A program made the translations under genes and the position numbers. From Thiopseudomonas alkaliphila (GTDB taxonomy: Bacteria; Pseudomonadota; Gammaproteobacteria; Pseudomonadales; Pseudomonadaceae), in contig NZ_CP012358.1 of NCBI RefSeq assembly GCF_001267175.1, positions 1,032,501 through 1,096,500 of the forward strand: DNA of 64,000 bases. Direction: 5' to 3'. This document shows positions 18,224-28,396 of the stretch, piece after piece. The first letter of the stretch is position 1. Each line of letters begins with the position of its first letter. The notes beneath the pieces were generated by a model. The model saw only the letters and a program-made list of their open reading frames with translations, was not told the origin of the DNA and did no database searches.

Positions 18224-19987
18224 ATGCAAAAAACGGCAAAAACATTCCTTTATAGCAGCCTATTCGTAGCGTTATTTAGCGCTTCAGTACAGGCCAAACA
18301 AGCTCCTGTCATTACGGTTGATGCAGCGCAACAAGCCGCTATGCGTTATGACGTGGAAATGGATATTTTTCATCCGGTCTACGCCAAGCAAGGCATGGTT
18401 GCTAGTGAGCAAATGCTTGCCACCGAAGTTGGCCTAGCCATTTTGCAACAAGGCGGTAATGCCATTGATGCTGCGGTTGCGGTAGGTTTTGCCTTAGCCG
18501 TAGTGCTGCCTAATGCCGGCAACATTGGTGGCGGTGGCTTTATGCTGTTGCATGATGCCAAAACTGGTAACAATACTGCGCTCGATTTTCGTGAAGTAGC
18601 CCCGGAAAAAGCCCACCGTGACATGTACCTAGATGCACAAAAAAATGTGATACAAGGTAAATCTATGTATAGCCACCAAGCCGTTGGAGTGCCAGGCACC
18701 GTAGCTGGCCTTGAGCTCGCGCTTAATAAATGGGGCAGCATGAACCTTGAGCAAGTGCTAGCGCCTGCAATTAAACTGGCTGAAGAGGGTTTTGTGGTTA
18801 GCGATACGCTGGCAAAAATTTTACAAGCCGAAGCAGATAATTTAAAAAAATGGCCCGCCTCTAAAGCAATCTTCTTTAATGGCGACGCCCCTCTAAAGTC
18901 GGGCGAGCGCTTAGTACAAAAAGATTTAGCACAATCACTTAATAAAATAGCTAAAGAAGGTAGCTCTGCTTTCTACAAAGGCGATATTGCTAAAGCCATT
19001 GTCGCCGAAATGCAAAAGCATGGTGGCATGATTCAGCTGCAAGACTTAGCCAGCTATAAAGCCATTGAGCGCGAAACTATTTCTGGTGAATACCGTGGTT
19101 ATCAAGTGGTCAGCATGCCACCACCCAGCTCAGGTGGCATCCACTTGCTGCAAATTTTAAATATTCTGTCGCACTTTCCGCTGGCTGAGTTAGGGGCTAA
19201 TAGCGCCGAAAGCATTCGCTTAATTGCCGAAGCCTCTAAATTGGCCTATGCCGACCGCTCAGAGTTTTTAGGTGATCCCGCTTTTGTGCAAATGCCCGTC
19301 CAAGGCCTCATCAGCAAAGGCTACGCCCAGCAATTAGCCAACAGCATTAAACCTAATCAAGTTCGTCCCGCTGCCGAGATCAAACCTGGCCAACCGCAAC
19401 CCTTTGAAAGTGATCAAACCACCCATTATTCGGTGGTGGATCAGCAAGGCAACATGGTGGGCGTGACTTATACGTTAAATCTTAACTTTGGCAGTGGCAT
19501 TGTCGCCGAAGGCACCGGGATTTTGCTGAACAACGAAATGGATGACTTTTCCGCCAAACCCGGCGTCGCTAACGCCTTTGGTTTAGTCGGTGGCGATGCT
19601 AACGCGATTGCGGCTGGCAAACGTCCGCTATCTTCCATGATGCCCACTTTTATCCTCAAGGATAATAAGCCGTGGATGGTAACAGGCAGCCCAGGTGGGG
19701 CGCGAATTATCACCACCGTTTTACAAACCGTCATTAACAGTATTGATTACGGTATGAACCCAGCAGAAGCGGCATCAGTACCACGTATTCACCACCAATG
19801 GCAGCCTGATGAGTTACGGGTTGAAAAAGGCCTAAGCCAAGATACGCTAAACCTGCTCAACAATTGGGGCTACGATGTGCAAACCAAAGCCTCAATGGGC
19901 CGCACCCAAACCATTCAGATTCGTGACGATGGTTTCTACGGTTATTCCGATCCACGCAACCCAGATGGCGGCACCTTAGGCTACTAA
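18224..19987 (+). CDS. ggt: Gamma-glutamyltransferase (glutathione hydrolase)
   Basis: This 587 aa periplasmic Ntn-hydrolase precursor transfers or hydrolyses the gamma-glutamyl group of glutathione. A signal peptide covers about residues 1-25, ending near SVQAKQ. The proenzyme self-cleaves before Thr399 in QTTHYSVVDQQG, which becomes the nucleophile of the small subunit. Substrate-binding blocks LNNEMDDFS and the PLSSMMPTF and GSPGGARI segments are all present. It is monocistronic, with a bidirectional terminator behind it. Full length and all key motifs are intact. Confidence 0.96.
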   Translation: MQKTAKTFLYSSLFVALFSASVQAKQAPVITVDAAQQAAMRYDVEMDIFHPVYAKQGMVASEQMLATEVGLAILQQGGNAIDAAVAVGFALAVVLPNAGNIGGGGFMLLHDAKTGNNTALDFREVAPEKAHRDMYLDAQKNVIQGKSMYSHQAVGVPGTVAGLELALNKWGSMNLEQVLAPAIKLAEEGFVVSDTLAKILQAEADNLKKWPASKAIFFNGDAPLKSGERLVQKDLAQSLNKIAKEGSSAFYKGDIAKAIVAEMQKHGGMIQLQDLASYKAIERETISGEYRGYQVVSMPPPSSGGIHLLQILNILSHFPLAELGANSAESIRLIAEASKLAYADRSEFLGDPAFVQMPVQGLISKGYAQQLANSIKPNQVRPAAEIKPGQPQPFESDQTTHYSVVDQQGNMVGVTYTLNLNFGSGIVAEGTGILLNNEMDDFSAKPGVANAFGLVGGDANAIAAGKRPLSSMMPTFILKDNKPWMVTGSPGGARIITTVLQTVINSIDYGMNPAEAASVPRIHHQWQPDELRVEKGLSQDTLNLLNNWGYDVQTKASMGRTQTIQIRDDGFYGYSDPRNPDGGTLGY

Positions 19988-20004
19988 GCCACTAGCCATT
20001 AACA

Positions 20005-20039
20005 AAACACCCCGCTCAGTACAAACTGGCGGGGTGTTT
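20005..20039. terminator. Bidirectional terminator between ggt and the BCCT gene
   Basis: An 11 bp perfect stem AAACACCCCGC/GCGGGGTGTTT (20005-20015 with 20029-20039) lies between convergent genes. The flanking tracts are A-rich on the left and only short T on the right. Confidence 0.82.
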
Positions 20040-20056
20040 GCTTAGCAAGCAGCTAG

Positions 20057-22051
20057 TTAGCGCTCAAGATGCAAGAACTGCATATGCCGCTCATAGTGAT
20101 TCAGAATATCGTTAATAATTTGATCTTGGGTGTAACCCACAAGGTCGTAATCTAAACTGCCTTCACGTAAAAACACTTCAGCACGGAAATAAGCTTCTGG
20201 CTCATCGTTTTCACCTTCAGTAACAAAACTTGGTTTTTGTGACTCAACCAACCATACCTGATAGATAAAATCGACCTCTTCTTGGTGCATTACCTCAAAT
20301 GTAATACCGCTTTTATCTTCCTCAATTTTAATTTGCGACTCAATTCCTTCAGTACTTAATGCTTCTTGCACACTTTCCATAGCTTCGTGCACTTTATGCA
20401 TCATAAAGGTTTGTACTTTACGTCGCGTGGGGAAGTTTACAATACGGTTTAAACGTCCGCGCCAGTCCTGCATATTAGCCGCCGGCATAATATTGAGACG
20501 CCCGGCTTTCATGCGATTGCCTTCACGCACCAAACATTTCGCCATGGCGATCATATACACCAACAAGATCAACGAAAACGGTAAGCCTGCAATCACTGAT
20601 ACTGACTGTAACGCACCAAATTCACCGGTAAATAATAAACCCAAAGTCACCAAGCCAGTCGCTGCGGCCCAAAACAAACGCAACCACACTGGCGCATCTT
20701 CGCCGGTACCTAACGATTTACTGCTTAAATTGGCTAATACCAACGAACCTGAGTCAGCAGAGGTAATAAAAAAAGTCATCCCGATCAACATGGCAAAACC
20801 TGACCAGACAATCGGCATCGGGAAGTGCTCAAACAATTTATATAACCCCATCTGCGGGTTAGCTACGGCGACCTCGCCAAGCTCCACTGCCCCATTGTTC
20901 ACCAAGTCAATAGCGGTATTACCAAAAATAGAAAACCACACAAAGACAAAGCCCAAGGGAATTAACATCACCCCAAATACAAAGTCACGCAAACGTCGAC
21001 CACGGGAAATTCGTGCGATAAATAAGCCTACAAAAGGTGCCCAGGCAACCCACCATGCCCAAAAAAACACGGTCCAACTGGAACGCCACTTCGCCACTGC
21101 CTCACCTTCATAGGCATACATATCAAAGGTTTTAAGCACAATAGTTTGAAAGTAATCACCAATGTTTTGCACTAATGCATTTAGTAAAAACTTAGTGGGC
21201 CCCATAAACAGTAAGGCTAATACCAAGATTAAAGCGCCCAGCATATTGAGCTCGGATAAGCGCCGCACTCCTTTAGCCACACCGGTAGTGGCTGAAATGC
21301 CAGCAATGGCAATCACTGCAACAATAATGATCGCTTGTGTGGTTTGACTGGTAGGAATCCCAAATAAGTAATCCATACCAGCATTCACTTGCAAAACGCC
21401 GATCCCTAAACTCGTAGCAATTCCTAATAAGGTACAGACCACACCAAAGGTATCAACTGAATGCCCAAGCCAACCTCGAGTAAGCTTTTTACCAAACACT
21501 GGTATCAATGCTGAACGTAGTGCCAATGGATAGTTATAACGATAGGCAAAAAAAGCCAACACCATCCCCATCAAGGCATAGATACCCCAGCCATGTAAGC
21601 CCCAATGTAAAAAAGTTTGGGTAATAGCTAAATGTGCGGCTTCAGGCGTTCCCCCTTCCCCCATAGGTGGCGCTAGGTAATGCGCTAAGGGCTCAGAGGC
21701 ACCAAAGAATAAAAAGCCAATCCCAACCCCTGCGGCAAATAACATGGAGGCCCAAGTTAAAAATGGGAAGTCTGGCGTTTCATGATCACGACCTAATTTA
21801 ATATCCCCAAAGCGCGAAAACGCCACGGCTACTGAGAAAATACAATAAGCCGCTACCACCGCCATGTAATACCAACCAAACGAGTCGGAAATACCTTGCA
21901 TCGCGGTACTAAGGATACTTTGGCTCGAAGTAGGAAAAGCAATCGTCCATACAATCAGCGCAATACATGTAATTGCAGAGGAGTAGAAAACCGTTTTATT
22001 GACTTGGCTAGCCGTCGCTTTTTTCCCCTGTACAACGGTTGTTTCTGACAT
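20057..22051 (-). CDS. betT: BCCT-family choline/betaine transporter (BetT-like)
   Basis: This 664 aa inner-membrane symporter has about twelve membrane segments and a long cytosolic C-terminal tail of about 150 residues, as in the osmosensing or high-capacity BetT type. Signature blocks are AAGVGIGFLFFGASEPLAHY (the glycine-rich unwound helix) and VFFWAWWVAWAPFVG followed by IARISRGR, the tryptophan-rich substrate region. Likely substrate is choline, but glycine betaine or carnitine cannot be excluded from sequence. There are no betI, betA or betB neighbours in the window. Confidence 0.85.
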   Translation of the reverse strand: MSETTVVQGKKATASQVNKTVFYSSAITCIALIVWTIAFPTSSQSILSTAMQGISDSFGWYYMAVVAAYCIFSVAVAFSRFGDIKLGRDHETPDFPFLTWASMLFAAGVGIGFLFFGASEPLAHYLAPPMGEGGTPEAAHLAITQTFLHWGLHGWGIYALMGMVLAFFAYRYNYPLALRSALIPVFGKKLTRGWLGHSVDTFGVVCTLLGIATSLGIGVLQVNAGMDYLFGIPTSQTTQAIIIVAVIAIAGISATTGVAKGVRRLSELNMLGALILVLALLFMGPTKFLLNALVQNIGDYFQTIVLKTFDMYAYEGEAVAKWRSSWTVFFWAWWVAWAPFVGLFIARISRGRRLRDFVFGVMLIPLGFVFVWFSIFGNTAIDLVNNGAVELGEVAVANPQMGLYKLFEHFPMPIVWSGFAMLIGMTFFITSADSGSLVLANLSSKSLGTGEDAPVWLRLFWAAATGLVTLGLLFTGEFGALQSVSVIAGLPFSLILLVYMIAMAKCLVREGNRMKAGRLNIMPAANMQDWRGRLNRIVNFPTRRKVQTFMMHKVHEAMESVQEALSTEGIESQIKIEEDKSGITFEVMHQEEVDFIYQVWLVESQKPSFVTEGENDEPEAYFRAEVFLREGSLDYDLVGYTQDQIINDILNHYERHMQFLHLER

Positions 22052-22156
22052 ACCTGTATACCTTTTTATGTAATTATGATTCCTATCAACCCCTTTTATG
22101 ATAAGCGGCTCACCCCATTTGTTCCAATTTCGCCTTTGATTTGCCTTGGTTTAAGC

Positions 22157-22183
22157 AATAAAAAAGCGGCCAAAGCCGCTTTT
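22157..22183 (-). terminator. Terminator of uup
   Basis: The stem AAAAGCGGC/GCCGCTTTT (22162-22170 with 22175-22183), loop CAAA, is followed on the minus strand by TTTATTGC with a T run. Confidence 0.85.
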
Positions 22184-22204
22184 AGTCGATCAATGATAAA
22201 TCAC

Positions 22205-24133
22205 TTAGCCTTCCATTTCCTCAAGCTCAGCCCACCGTTCAATCGCTGCATCAAGTGCCTGCTGGGTTTCCGTCAGTGCCGCTAAAGTAGGCTCGGTTGC
22301 CTCTGGTGCTTGGGTATAAAATGCCGGATCCGAAGTTTGCTCTTGCAGCTTTGTTAGCTGCTGCTCTAACTGATCAATCCGCTGCGGCATTTCATCAAGC
22401 TCACGCTGCAATTTATAGCTTAGTTTTTTCTTTGTAGCAGGTTTAACCACTGGCGTTGGCGCTGTAACTGGAGCAATAGGCTCAGTGACGGATGCCGTAC
22501 TGTTTTTCTCAATCTGCTTTTCCGTCATGCCCAATTGGGTAATGCTACCGCCTTGGCGCAACCAATCATCAAAGCCGCCAATAAACTCACGCACATGCCC
22601 CGTCCCATCAAAGACTAAGGTGCTGGTTGCAACGTTGTCTAAGAACGAACGGTCGTGACTGACAATTAAGACAGTGCCTTTAAACTCAGACAATACCTCT
22701 TCCAAGAGCTCGAGAGTTTCAATATCTAAGTCGTTGGTTGGTTCATCCAGTACCAATAAATTGGCTGGCTTCGTAAACAACTTAGCCAACAATAAACGAG
22801 CACGCTCACCACCGGATAAGGCTTTTACCGGCGTGCGCGAGCGTTGCGGGCTAAATAAGAAATCACTGAGATAACTTAAAACGTGCTTGCTTTGTCCATT
22901 AATGGTTAAGGTATCGCTGCCTTCAGCAACGTTATCCATAACTGTTTTTTCAGGGTCCAACTGATGCCGCAACTGATCAAAGTAAGCCACTTCTAACTTA
23001 GTACCCACTTCGATAGTACCTTGGGTCGGTGTTAACTTACCTAGCAACAACTTAAGCAACGTGGTTTTACCGCTCCCGTTAGCACCTAATAAGCCAATAC
23101 GGTCACCGCGCTGAATCACCATGGAAAAGTCTTTAACTAACTCACGACCACCCGGATGGGCAAAACTAATTTTATCCACCACCAGCACTTGCTTACCGGA
23201 TTTCTCTGCAGCCGCTAAGCTCATATTCGCCGTGCCTTGACGCTCACGACGCTGGCTGCGCTCTAAACGCATTGCTTTTAGTTCACGCACTCGGCCTTCG
23301 TTACGGGTACGCCGTGCTTTAATGCCTTGGCGGATCCAGACTTCTTCTTGGGCAAGACGTTTATCAAACAGAGCATGTGCTGCTTCTTCGGCGGCTAACT
23401 GCTGTTCTTTATGCTCAAGAAAACTTTGATAATCGCCATTCCAGTCAATCAAGCCACCACGATCTAGCTCTAAGATGCGGGTGGCCATATTTTGTAAAAA
23501 GGTTCGGTCGTGGGTAATAAATAACACCGCCCCATTAAAATTTCTTAATGCTTCTTCTAACCAAGCAATGGCGCCAATATCTAAATGGTTGGTCGGCTCA
23601 TCGAGCAGTAATAAATCTGGCTCTGCCACCAAGGCTTGAGCTAACAACACCCGACGCCGCCAGCCACCGGATAACTCGCTTAAAGTTTTTTCAGCAGGTA
23701 ACTGCAATCGGCTTAAGGTACTATCAACTAGCTGCTGCAAGCGCCAGCCGTCTTTGGCTTCTAACTCTTGCTGTACCTGCATCAGCTGATTTAAATCTTC
23801 ATCGGTGGTGATATTTTGGCTGAGCTGGTTGTAGCGAGTCAGTAGTTCACCAACCCCTTCTAAGCCTTCGGCCACTACTTCAAAAATTGTTCGCTCATCC
23901 GCTCGTGGCAACTCTTGCGGCAATTCACCAATTTTTAAACCAGGTGCCCGCCACACTTCACCGTCATCGGGTAGCTGCGTACCCCGCACAATGCTCAACA
24001 TACTGGACTTTCCTGTCCCATTGCGACCAATGATACATACCCGTTCACCTTTATCGATCTGCCAAGAAACTCCTTCTAATAAAGGATTAGCACCATAGGC
24101 GAGGGAAATATTGGTTAGTTTGAGCAAAGCCAT
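22205..24133 (-). CDS. uup: ABC-F ATPase Uup
   Basis: This 642 aa soluble protein has two ABC ATPase domains: Walker A GRNGTGKS at residues 36-43 and GANGSGKT in the second half, and LSGGWRRR and LSGGERAR signature motifs. A C-terminal coiled-coil extension (YKLQRELDEMPQRIDQLEQQ) is typical of Uup, which binds branched DNA and ribosomes and affects transposon excision. There are no membrane segments, so it is not a transporter. It is divergent from the EamA gene at 24250. Confidence 0.95.
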   Translation of the reverse strand: MALLKLTNISLAYGANPLLEGVSWQIDKGERVCIIGRNGTGKSSMLSIVRGTQLPDDGEVWRAPGLKIGELPQELPRADERTIFEVVAEGLEGVGELLTRYNQLSQNITTDEDLNQLMQVQQELEAKDGWRLQQLVDSTLSRLQLPAEKTLSELSGGWRRRVLLAQALVAEPDLLLLDEPTNHLDIGAIAWLEEALRNFNGAVLFITHDRTFLQNMATRILELDRGGLIDWNGDYQSFLEHKEQQLAAEEAAHALFDKRLAQEEVWIRQGIKARRTRNEGRVRELKAMRLERSQRRERQGTANMSLAAAEKSGKQVLVVDKISFAHPGGRELVKDFSMVIQRGDRIGLLGANGSGKTTLLKLLLGKLTPTQGTIEVGTKLEVAYFDQLRHQLDPEKTVMDNVAEGSDTLTINGQSKHVLSYLSDFLFSPQRSRTPVKALSGGERARLLLAKLFTKPANLLVLDEPTNDLDIETLELLEEVLSEFKGTVLIVSHDRSFLDNVATSTLVFDGTGHVREFIGGFDDWLRQGGSITQLGMTEKQIEKNSTASVTEPIAPVTAPTPVVKPATKKKLSYKLQRELDEMPQRIDQLEQQLTKLQEQTSDPAFYTQAPEATEPTLAALTETQQALDAAIERWAELEEMEG

Positions 24134-24249
24134 ACAGATTCTCCTAAAAACAGGCAGCCATTGTACCTGTAGCCAAGCCTAAAGCGCAGTAGCAGCAGTA
24201 GAAAGAAATTTTCGTTAGTATGGTTTCTCGTTTTGACTAAGGACATTAC

Positions 24250-25167
24250 ATGCAACGCGGGATATTTTATGCCGGACTAGCCGGAGCACTGTGGGGCTTT
24301 GTGTTTGTAGTGCCCAGCTTGCTACCTGATTTTAATCCGCTGCTACTTAGCACCGGCCGCTACATTGTTTACGGGATACTATCCGCGCTAATTATCCTGC
24401 CAAAGCTAATCCCGTTAATACAACGTCTCACCCGACTGGATATTCAACAGCTAATCTGGCTCTCGCTCAGCGGTAATCTGGTGTATTACCTGTTACTGGC
24501 CTCAGCGGTACAACTTGCTGGGGTAGCCACTACCTCTTTGATTATTGGCACGCTACCGGTAACCATCACCCTAGCCGGACGCAAAGATCAAGGGGCCTTG
24601 TCACTTCGACAATTAGCTTGGCCCTTGCTGCTAATTATGCTGGGCATGCTGGCGGTCAATATCAGTGCTTTTCAGCAAGCGGCTAACCAACAGCAACCCT
24701 TACATAACACAGTACTTGGTATTTTATGCGCCTTTGGTGCGCTCTTTAGCTGGACCCGCTTTGCCGTCAACAATACTCGTTATCTCAAATTGAGCCAGTT
24801 TACTAGCAGCGAGTGGTCGAGCCTGTGGGGCATCACCACCGGCTTACTGAGTGTGTTACTGCTGCTCATCGCTGGAGGATTATTTCCAAGTCAGCTCCTG
24901 CCAGAACTGCCACAAAGTCGCTGGCTAAGCTTTTTTGCCATCAGCTTGGGGCTGGCGTTATTTAGCTCCTGGCTGGGTAATTTATTGTGGAATGCCGCCA
25001 GTCGGCGTCTACCCATTACCTTAGGCGGCCAGTTAATTATTTTTGAAACACTGTTTGCTCTGCTCTACGGTTTTGTCTATGCCGCCCGCTGGCCTAGCTT
25101 GACGGAGATCATTGCCATTGCTTTATTAATTAGCGGAGTACTCTGGACCGTAAGAAAACATCGTTGA
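24250..25167 (+). CDS. EamA/DMT-family transporter
   Basis: This 305 aa protein has ten predicted membrane helices in two EamA repeats (GLAGALWGFVFVVPSLL at the start, then FSWTRFAVNN and LALFSSWLGNLLWNAASRRLP in the second half). Such exporters move amino acids or small metabolites; the cargo is unknown. Its product is inner-membrane. It is monocistronic and divergent from uup. Confidence 0.88.
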   Translation: MQRGIFYAGLAGALWGFVFVVPSLLPDFNPLLLSTGRYIVYGILSALIILPKLIPLIQRLTRLDIQQLIWLSLSGNLVYYLLLASAVQLAGVATTSLIIGTLPVTITLAGRKDQGALSLRQLAWPLLLIMLGMLAVNISAFQQAANQQQPLHNTVLGILCAFGALFSWTRFAVNNTRYLKLSQFTSSEWSSLWGITTGLLSVLLLLIAGGLFPSQLLPELPQSRWLSFFAISLGLALFSSWLGNLLWNAASRRLPITLGGQLIIFETLFALLYGFVYAARWPSLTEIIAIALLISGVLWTVRKHR

Positions 25168-25247
25168 ATGGCAGCATCTTGTGGCGAAATAACGCATAAT
25201 GCTGGGCAGAATGTTTTTATTAAATTGCACTTAAAATGAGATCACTC

Positions 25248-25676
25248 ATGAATACAGATATTCGTCTTGAAGACTTTCCCCTACATTGCGTAGAAAAACT
25301 CCGCTTTCGTGACACGGACAGTCAAGGGCATGTTAATAACGCCGTATTCGTTACCTTATTAGAAGTCGGCCGCGTAGAAATGCTGTTTGATCCCAAGTAT
25401 CAGCTGGTTACTGAAAATTCAGCCTTTGTCTTAGCCCATCTTTCCATGGACTATCTCGCCGAAATGACCTGGCCTGGCGAAGTGACCATCGGTACCTGTG
25501 TGGTCAACACTGGTCGCAGCTCACTGACTCTCGCCCAAGGACTCTTTCAAAACGGTAAATGTGTTGCCACCGCAAAAACCGTGATGGTGCTGATTGATAC
25601 CGTAGAGCGCCGCCCAAAAGCGATTTCTGATGCCGCAATTGCTCAGTTGGCACAGCTAACCAGTATTGCTAACTAA
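25248..25676 (+). CDS. Acyl-CoA thioesterase, 4-hydroxybenzoyl-CoA thioesterase family
   Basis: This 142 aa hotdog-fold protein carries the motif RFRDTDSQGHVNNAVF, in which the Asp is the family's catalytic residue, and the helix LLEVGRVEML follows. The likely reaction is hydrolysis of an acyl-CoA; chain-length preference is unknown. The ATG at 25248 has a GAG at a suitable distance; an ATG four codons upstream (25236) is the alternative. It stands between an EamA exporter and pabB. Confidence 0.86.
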   Translation: MNTDIRLEDFPLHCVEKLRFRDTDSQGHVNNAVFVTLLEVGRVEMLFDPKYQLVTENSAFVLAHLSMDYLAEMTWPGEVTIGTCVVNTGRSSLTLAQGLFQNGKCVATAKTVMVLIDTVERRPKAISDAAIAQLAQLTSIAN

Positions 25677-25686
25677 GTTAGTTTGC

Positions 25687-25727
25687 CTAGGCTGTGCCCT
25701 TGCCGGTTACCCGCAAGGCACAACCTA
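25687..25727 (+). other. Long imperfect RNA hairpin before pabB
   Basis: CTAGGCTGTGCCCTTGC can pair imperfectly with GCAAGGCACAACCTAG across a short loop. No T tract follows, so it may be a leaky terminator or an RNA processing site. Confidence 0.35.
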
Positions 25728-25791
25728 GCCACTAGCCGCTGCTTCGCTTCATCAGTTAAAATCCTTCTCTTTTTAGGCTGCATGTTGCGCT

Positions 25792-27147
25792 ATGTCCACT
25801 TCTGCTACTGTTCAACTCTTTGCTTTACCTTATTTACCCTCTACTGCCGAATACTTTTCACGCATTCATCAAGCGCCCCAAGCTATTTTTTTGGACTCAG
25901 GCCAACCTCAAGCTGAACGTGGCCGCTTTGATATTGTCAGCGCCTGGCCTTTGCAAGTCCTCAGCCCTCAGTCCACAGAAACTGGTGCCGCCTACTTACA
26001 ACGTTGCCGACAAGCATTAGCCCGCCTTACGCCTTGTGATAGTGAGCAAGAGCTGCCCTTTACCGGCGGCTTACTGGGCTACCTAAACTACGAATTTCAA
26101 CCCGACAGCTATCAGCAAGAGTCTACTGAACACAGTACAGACTACCCTGTTGCCCAACTTGGGCTCTATGACTGGGCACTTATCACCGATCATCAACAGC
26201 AACGTTGCTACCTGATGGGCCATGCCAGTGTTCCAGCCGAGCGTATGCACTCCTTGCTCACGTTATTTCAAAGCCCCCTTGCTGATACTACTGCAGCACC
26301 CACTTTCAAACTGACGCAACCCTTTCAAGCACGGCTTAGTGCCACCGACTATCAACAGCAGATAGCTCAAATTCACGAGTATATTCGTGCCGGTGACTGC
26401 TATCAGGTGAACTTCACACAGCGTTTTTCCGCGACCTATCAAGGTGATCCTTGGCCGGCATACTTGGCGTTACGCACCGCCTGCCCGACGCCTTTTTCTG
26501 GTTTTATTCGACTTAACTCCGAGCAGGCAATTTTAAGCCTATCACCCGAGCGTTTTTTGCAAGTACAGCAACAACAGGTTGAAGCACGCCCCATTAAAGG
26601 TACCCGCCCACGTGGCGCCAATGCGCTCAGTGATCAGGCCAATGCCGCAGAGTTGTTAGCTAGCACTAAAGATCAAGCAGAAAACCTGATGATCGTTGAC
26701 TTATTACGTAATGATTTAGGTCGCTGCTGCCGCCCCGGAAGTATTCAGGTGCCCGAACTCTTTGCCTTAGAAAGCTATCCCAATGTGCACCATCTAGTTA
26801 GCCAAATTACCGGTCACCTACGCGACGATGTAGACGTATTTGACTTAATCCGCGCCAGTTTTCCAGGTGGCTCGATTACCGGAGCGCCAAAAATTCGAGC
26901 GATGCAAATTATTCAACAGCTAGAAAGCACGCCACGGCAGATTTACTGTGGCTCGCTGCTCTACCTCGATTGCCGTGGCCACTTTGATAGCTCCATTGCA
27001 ATTCGTACCGTGCTTGCGCTACAGCAACAACTGCATTGCTGGGGCGGCGGCGGTATTGTCTTGGACTCTGAATGGCAAGCAGAATATCAAGAGTCAATCG
27101 AAAAGGTTGCGGTACTCATGCGCACCTTAGAACAGCAGTTTAGCTAA
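25792..27147 (+). CDS. pabB: Aminodeoxychorismate synthase component I
   Basis: This 451 aa chorismate-binding enzyme combines ammonia from PabA with chorismate to give 4-amino-4-deoxychorismate for folate. Family landmarks: LLGYLNYEF, IRAGDCYQVNFTQRF, then the PIKGTRPRG motif containing the lysine characteristic of PabB (anthranilate synthase TrpE has Ala there), and SFPGGSITGAPKIRAM. Length matches PabB (about 450 aa). No pabA or pabC is adjacent. The gene ends ten bases from the convergent zapE. Confidence 0.95.
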   Translation: MSTSATVQLFALPYLPSTAEYFSRIHQAPQAIFLDSGQPQAERGRFDIVSAWPLQVLSPQSTETGAAYLQRCRQALARLTPCDSEQELPFTGGLLGYLNYEFQPDSYQQESTEHSTDYPVAQLGLYDWALITDHQQQRCYLMGHASVPAERMHSLLTLFQSPLADTTAAPTFKLTQPFQARLSATDYQQQIAQIHEYIRAGDCYQVNFTQRFSATYQGDPWPAYLALRTACPTPFSGFIRLNSEQAILSLSPERFLQVQQQQVEARPIKGTRPRGANALSDQANAAELLASTKDQAENLMIVDLLRNDLGRCCRPGSIQVPELFALESYPNVHHLVSQITGHLRDDVDVFDLIRASFPGGSITGAPKIRAMQIIQQLESTPRQIYCGSLLYLDCRGHFDSSIAIRTVLALQQQLHCWGGGGIVLDSEWQAEYQESIEKVAVLMRTLEQQFS

Positions 27148-27157
27148 GTGGATCACC

Positions 27158-28273
27158 CTATTTAAGCCGCTCGGCAGCAAAGCGCTGGGTTTGCATAGCC
27201 TGTAGCCGACTTAAGGTGCGACGAAAAGGAAAGGTCAAATAGCCAGCAGTGTACAGCTCAGTTAGCGGCACCTCGGCACACAAATACAAAGGCACCTGCT
27301 GGTCGTAACATTCATCCACTAAGGCAATAAAGCGGCGCACACTGTCATCATGCGGCGAGAGTGCCGGCAACTGCCGATCGCCAGCCACCACCCGCTGGGC
27401 AGCATCTTCGGTGCCCCGAGCAATTTTACTGGGTCGCTGCTTAGCGGTTAAGGTTGGAACCTGCCCTACAAACAGTGCCTTAAAGCGCTGGCAGAGGGCA
27501 ATAAACTCCAAACTTGATAGCGGTTGCTCACACAACTCAGCAAAGCTAAAACACGCTACCTCGCTAGTAAACCCTCGGCACTGTAAACGGCGATGCCCCA
27601 CTACTAGCTCACCGCCCTGTACTGCTTGCCCTGCAGCTAACTGCTGAAAGCGCTGCTCAAACTCAGAGAACTCATTACTCAAAAAATAGCGCTGAATAGC
27701 GGCTGCTTGATGTAATCGGTGATCTTGTCCGCCATCTAAGGCAATTACCTGCATTGCTTGCTGAATGGCGGCAATCGCCGGCAAAAATCGCTCTCGATTA
27801 AACCCATCGTGATACAGCTGCTCGGGGGCTTGGTTGGAGGTGCAAATAATCACCAAGCCTTGGGCAAATAGCGCCTGAAACAAATTGCCTAAAATCACTG
27901 CATCAGCAATATCACTGACGAAAAACTCATCAAAGCACAGCAGTTTAATTTCTCCAGCTAAATCAACTGCAATTTGTTGCAAAGGTTCCGCTTGACCACT
28001 CAACTGAAACAGGCGCCGATGTACATCTCGCATAAAGTGATGAAAATGCTGACGTTGCTTGGGCACCTTTGATAATTGATAAAACTGATCCATCAACCAA
28101 GTCTTGCCACGCCCCACAGGACCATATAAATAAATCCCCGCCACTGGCAATTGAGCATTCAGTTTGCTTAAGGCTAAATCTAACTGAGTAATAGCTGCTT
28201 GTTGCGCCCTATCGCAAACAAAATCTAGTGTTTGTTGGGCTTGTTGATAACGCTGGGCGAGCAAGTTACTCAT
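27158..28273 (-). CDS. zapE: Cell division protein ZapE (AFG1-like ATPase)
   Basis: This 371 aa ATPase has Walker A GPVGRGKTWLMDQF and Walker B LLCFDEFFVSDIADA, followed by an arginine-finger region. ZapE associates with the divisome and acts under low oxygen or heat. Length is close to the E. coli protein (375 aa). The ATG at 28273 is preferred over the GTG at 28279 because AAGAG lies five bases upstream. The gene is divergent from gloB. Confidence 0.92.
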   Translation of the reverse strand: MSNLLAQRYQQAQQTLDFVCDRAQQAAITQLDLALSKLNAQLPVAGIYLYGPVGRGKTWLMDQFYQLSKVPKQRQHFHHFMRDVHRRLFQLSGQAEPLQQIAVDLAGEIKLLCFDEFFVSDIADAVILGNLFQALFAQGLVIICTSNQAPEQLYHDGFNRERFLPAIAAIQQAMQVIALDGGQDHRLHQAAAIQRYFLSNEFSEFEQRFQQLAAGQAVQGGELVVGHRRLQCRGFTSEVACFSFAELCEQPLSSLEFIALCQRFKALFVGQVPTLTAKQRPSKIARGTEDAAQRVVAGDRQLPALSPHDDSVRRFIALVDECYDQQVPLYLCAEVPLTELYTAGYLTFPFRRTLSRLQAMQTQRFAAERLK

Positions 28274-28396
28274 AGGCACTCTTAGGGAAAATAAAATTAA
28301 TCTGGATACAGACTTAACTCTATCAAAGCTGGTTTTAGTTATCTAAATGAAAGGGTTATGATGCCAAGATCTGCGTTTAAGCCTGAGGATTTGATG

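Noticed and set aside
20427..21113. 228-codon plus-strand frame inside the BCCT gene
   Set aside because: It is antisense to a well-conserved transporter, has no ribosome site, and its composition is that of a mirrored membrane protein.
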